64,000 bases of DNA from Streptomyces sp. ST2-7A (GTDB taxonomy: Bacteria > Actinomycetota > Actinomycetes > Streptomycetales > Streptomycetaceae), in the NCBI RefSeq assembly GCF_021390475.1, contig NZ_JAJUWS010000022.1:37818-101817 (forward strand), read 5' to 3'. The notes under the pieces are model-generated. The model did not search any database and was not told the origin of the DNA. It saw only the letters and a list, made by a program, of their open reading frames with translations. Shown here piece after piece: positions 63,064 through 64,000 of this stretch. A program made the translations under genes and the position numbers. The first letter of the stretch is position 1; every line of letters starts with the position of its first letter.

Positions 63064-63720
63064 ATGAGGGCTTGTCCGGGCTTCGAGGGGGAGACCCGTG
63101 GCGGACGGCGGGACGGAAGCGGATCGGGCGCCGGGGGGAACGGGAGTGGTGGGAGGCGCGCGGAGGGCGGGACGGGCGGACGGACGGGTCCCGTGCCGGG
63201 GCCGGGGCCGGGAGCGGGGCCGGGACGGCGACAGAGGCTCCCACTCCTGTTCCCCGAACCGGTGCGAGGGCTGCGACGCTGTGCCTGGTGCGGCGAACTG
63301 GTGCAACCCGGACGCGAGGCGGGCCGGAACGGCGCCGGGGAGCCGCTGTACACCTGTGGTGGGGCGACCTGCGGCCCGGAACCTGTCCCGGAAACGTTGT
63401 CGTACCCGGCACGGGGCCGGTCGGCGGCGTCGGCCTCCACCCCCGCCCCGGCGGCCGACGGGATGGGTGGGGGGAGCGGTGCACCGGAGGGGCGTCCCCA
63501 CCCCCGGGAATATGTGATCGAGCCGGCCGAGGGGCCCGACGCGGAGCCGCTTCTCTTCTCCGCCCGGTGCGCGGTGTGCGGGGCGTCCGGCCCGGCCGGC
63601 CCGGAGGCCGGGGCAACCCCGCGATGGATGCTCGCGCATCTGCGGTCCCACCCGGGCCATCTGTCGTTCCGCGAGGTCATCACCCGCCCCTACCGGGCGA
63701 TACCCGAGGAGGAGCGGTGA
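63064..63720 (+). CDS. Cys-rich protein, DUF7848-like (flank copy)
   Basis: A 218-residue protein with RGLRRCAWCGELVQPGREAGRNGAGEPLYTCGGATC and ARCAVCGASGPAGPEAG, then RWMLAHLRSHPGHLSFREVITRPYRAIPEE. It aligns along its conserved blocks with the island protein at 52399-52875. It carries a longer Gly-rich N-terminus and a 40-residue insert in the middle. The start is uncertain: ATG 63064 has AAGGGGG 8 nt upstream; GTG 63191 would remove the Gly-rich part. Function unknown. Confidence 0.75.
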   Translation: MRACPGFEGETRGGRRDGSGSGAGGNGSGGRRAEGGTGGRTGPVPGPGPGAGPGRRQRLPLLFPEPVRGLRRCAWCGELVQPGREAGRNGAGEPLYTCGGATCGPEPVPETLSYPARGRSAASASTPAPAADGMGGGSGAPEGRPHPREYVIEPAEGPDAEPLLFSARCAVCGASGPAGPEAGATPRWMLAHLRSHPGHLSFREVITRPYRAIPEEER

Positions 63721-64000
63721 GTGGTCTTTCCGGACCCCGTGCCGCCGGTCTCCGCACGGTGGCCGGCACATCGCCGGGGACGTGCCGGATGGGTGGGTGG
63801 GAATCCCGGCGGGATTTCGACACCGGCCCCGGTGTCGTGGTGGCCGGTGGTCGGTTCACCGGCGGGCGGTTTTCCGCCGGTCGGTTTTCCTGCGGTTCTT
63901 TTCAAGTACGGGGAGGGAAACAACCCACCCGCCCACCCACCTCTCGGCGCGGTGTTCGCGGCGGGTGTGGCGTCCACGAAAAATTGGTGCTCACTCGTTC
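63721..64000. other. Right end of the window
   Basis: The last 280 bases contain no supported gene. The final 100 bases are slightly less GC-rich and may be a promoter for a gene outside the window. Confidence 0.5.

Overview
The window is high-GC actinobacterial chromosome and almost certainly comes from Streptomyces or a very close relative. It carries a tRNA-Leu with anticodon UAA (bldA-like), two resuscitation-promoting factors with a c-di-AMP (ydaO-type) riboswitch, and LAXTG sortase-type surface signals. The order of housekeeping genes matches, from memory and in reverse, the S. coelicolor stretch from the desaturase/TetR pair and ppc down to ndh and bldA.

Layout. 0-9 kb: TetR fragment and acyl-CoA desaturase, ppc, a small membrane protein, a PrmC-like methyltransferase, a LAXTG surface protein, a membrane protein, pth. 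9-17 kb: a secreted PGRP-type amidase lying between pth and rplY, then prs, glmU and a DivIVA-like coiled-coil protein. 17-20.5 kb: two linked polymorphic-toxin-type fusions (WHH nuclease + SUKH; YrhB + deaminase + SUKH-4). 21-24.4 kb: mazG, a SurA-like lipoprotein, a putative glycosyltransferase. 25-33 kb: a MacB/FtsX-type ABC exporter, a Uma2 nuclease, mfd. 33.6-39.7 kb: membrane protein plus soluble Ser/Thr kinase, tRNA-Gln, an orphan histidine kinase, a cytochrome P450. 39.8-49 kb: rpfB, riboswitch-controlled rpfA, eno, divIC, DUF501, ppx and ndh with Rex-like operators. 49.8-57.6 kb: bldA and a 7.7-kb genomic island. 57.6-64 kb: accessory flank with a TetR/SDR-hydrolase operon, a TPR regulator and paralogues of island genes.

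The most notable system is the island. A perfect 56-bp direct repeat covers the last 20 nt of the bldA tRNA (49881-49936) and recurs at 57539-57594. Between the copies lie a frameshifted DUF6221 gene, an XRE/TPR regulator, small proteins shared with the right flank, and a complete lasso-peptide core set in the order precursor - cyclase (C) - RRE (B1) - peptidase (B2). It ends in a protein L-isoaspartate O-methyltransferase homologue. PIMT-linked lasso clusters are known to make aspartimide-bearing lasso peptides, so the 19-residue core GSNNFDSADDTQYVKTEDD is predicted to close a Gly1-Asp9 ring and to carry an aspartimide at Asp6. No integrase and no dedicated exporter are visible in the island.

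All calls rest on reading the sequence and recalled family knowledge; no database search was run. Many start codons were moved from the longest open frame to the one with a ribosome binding site or a 4-bp stop/start overlap.
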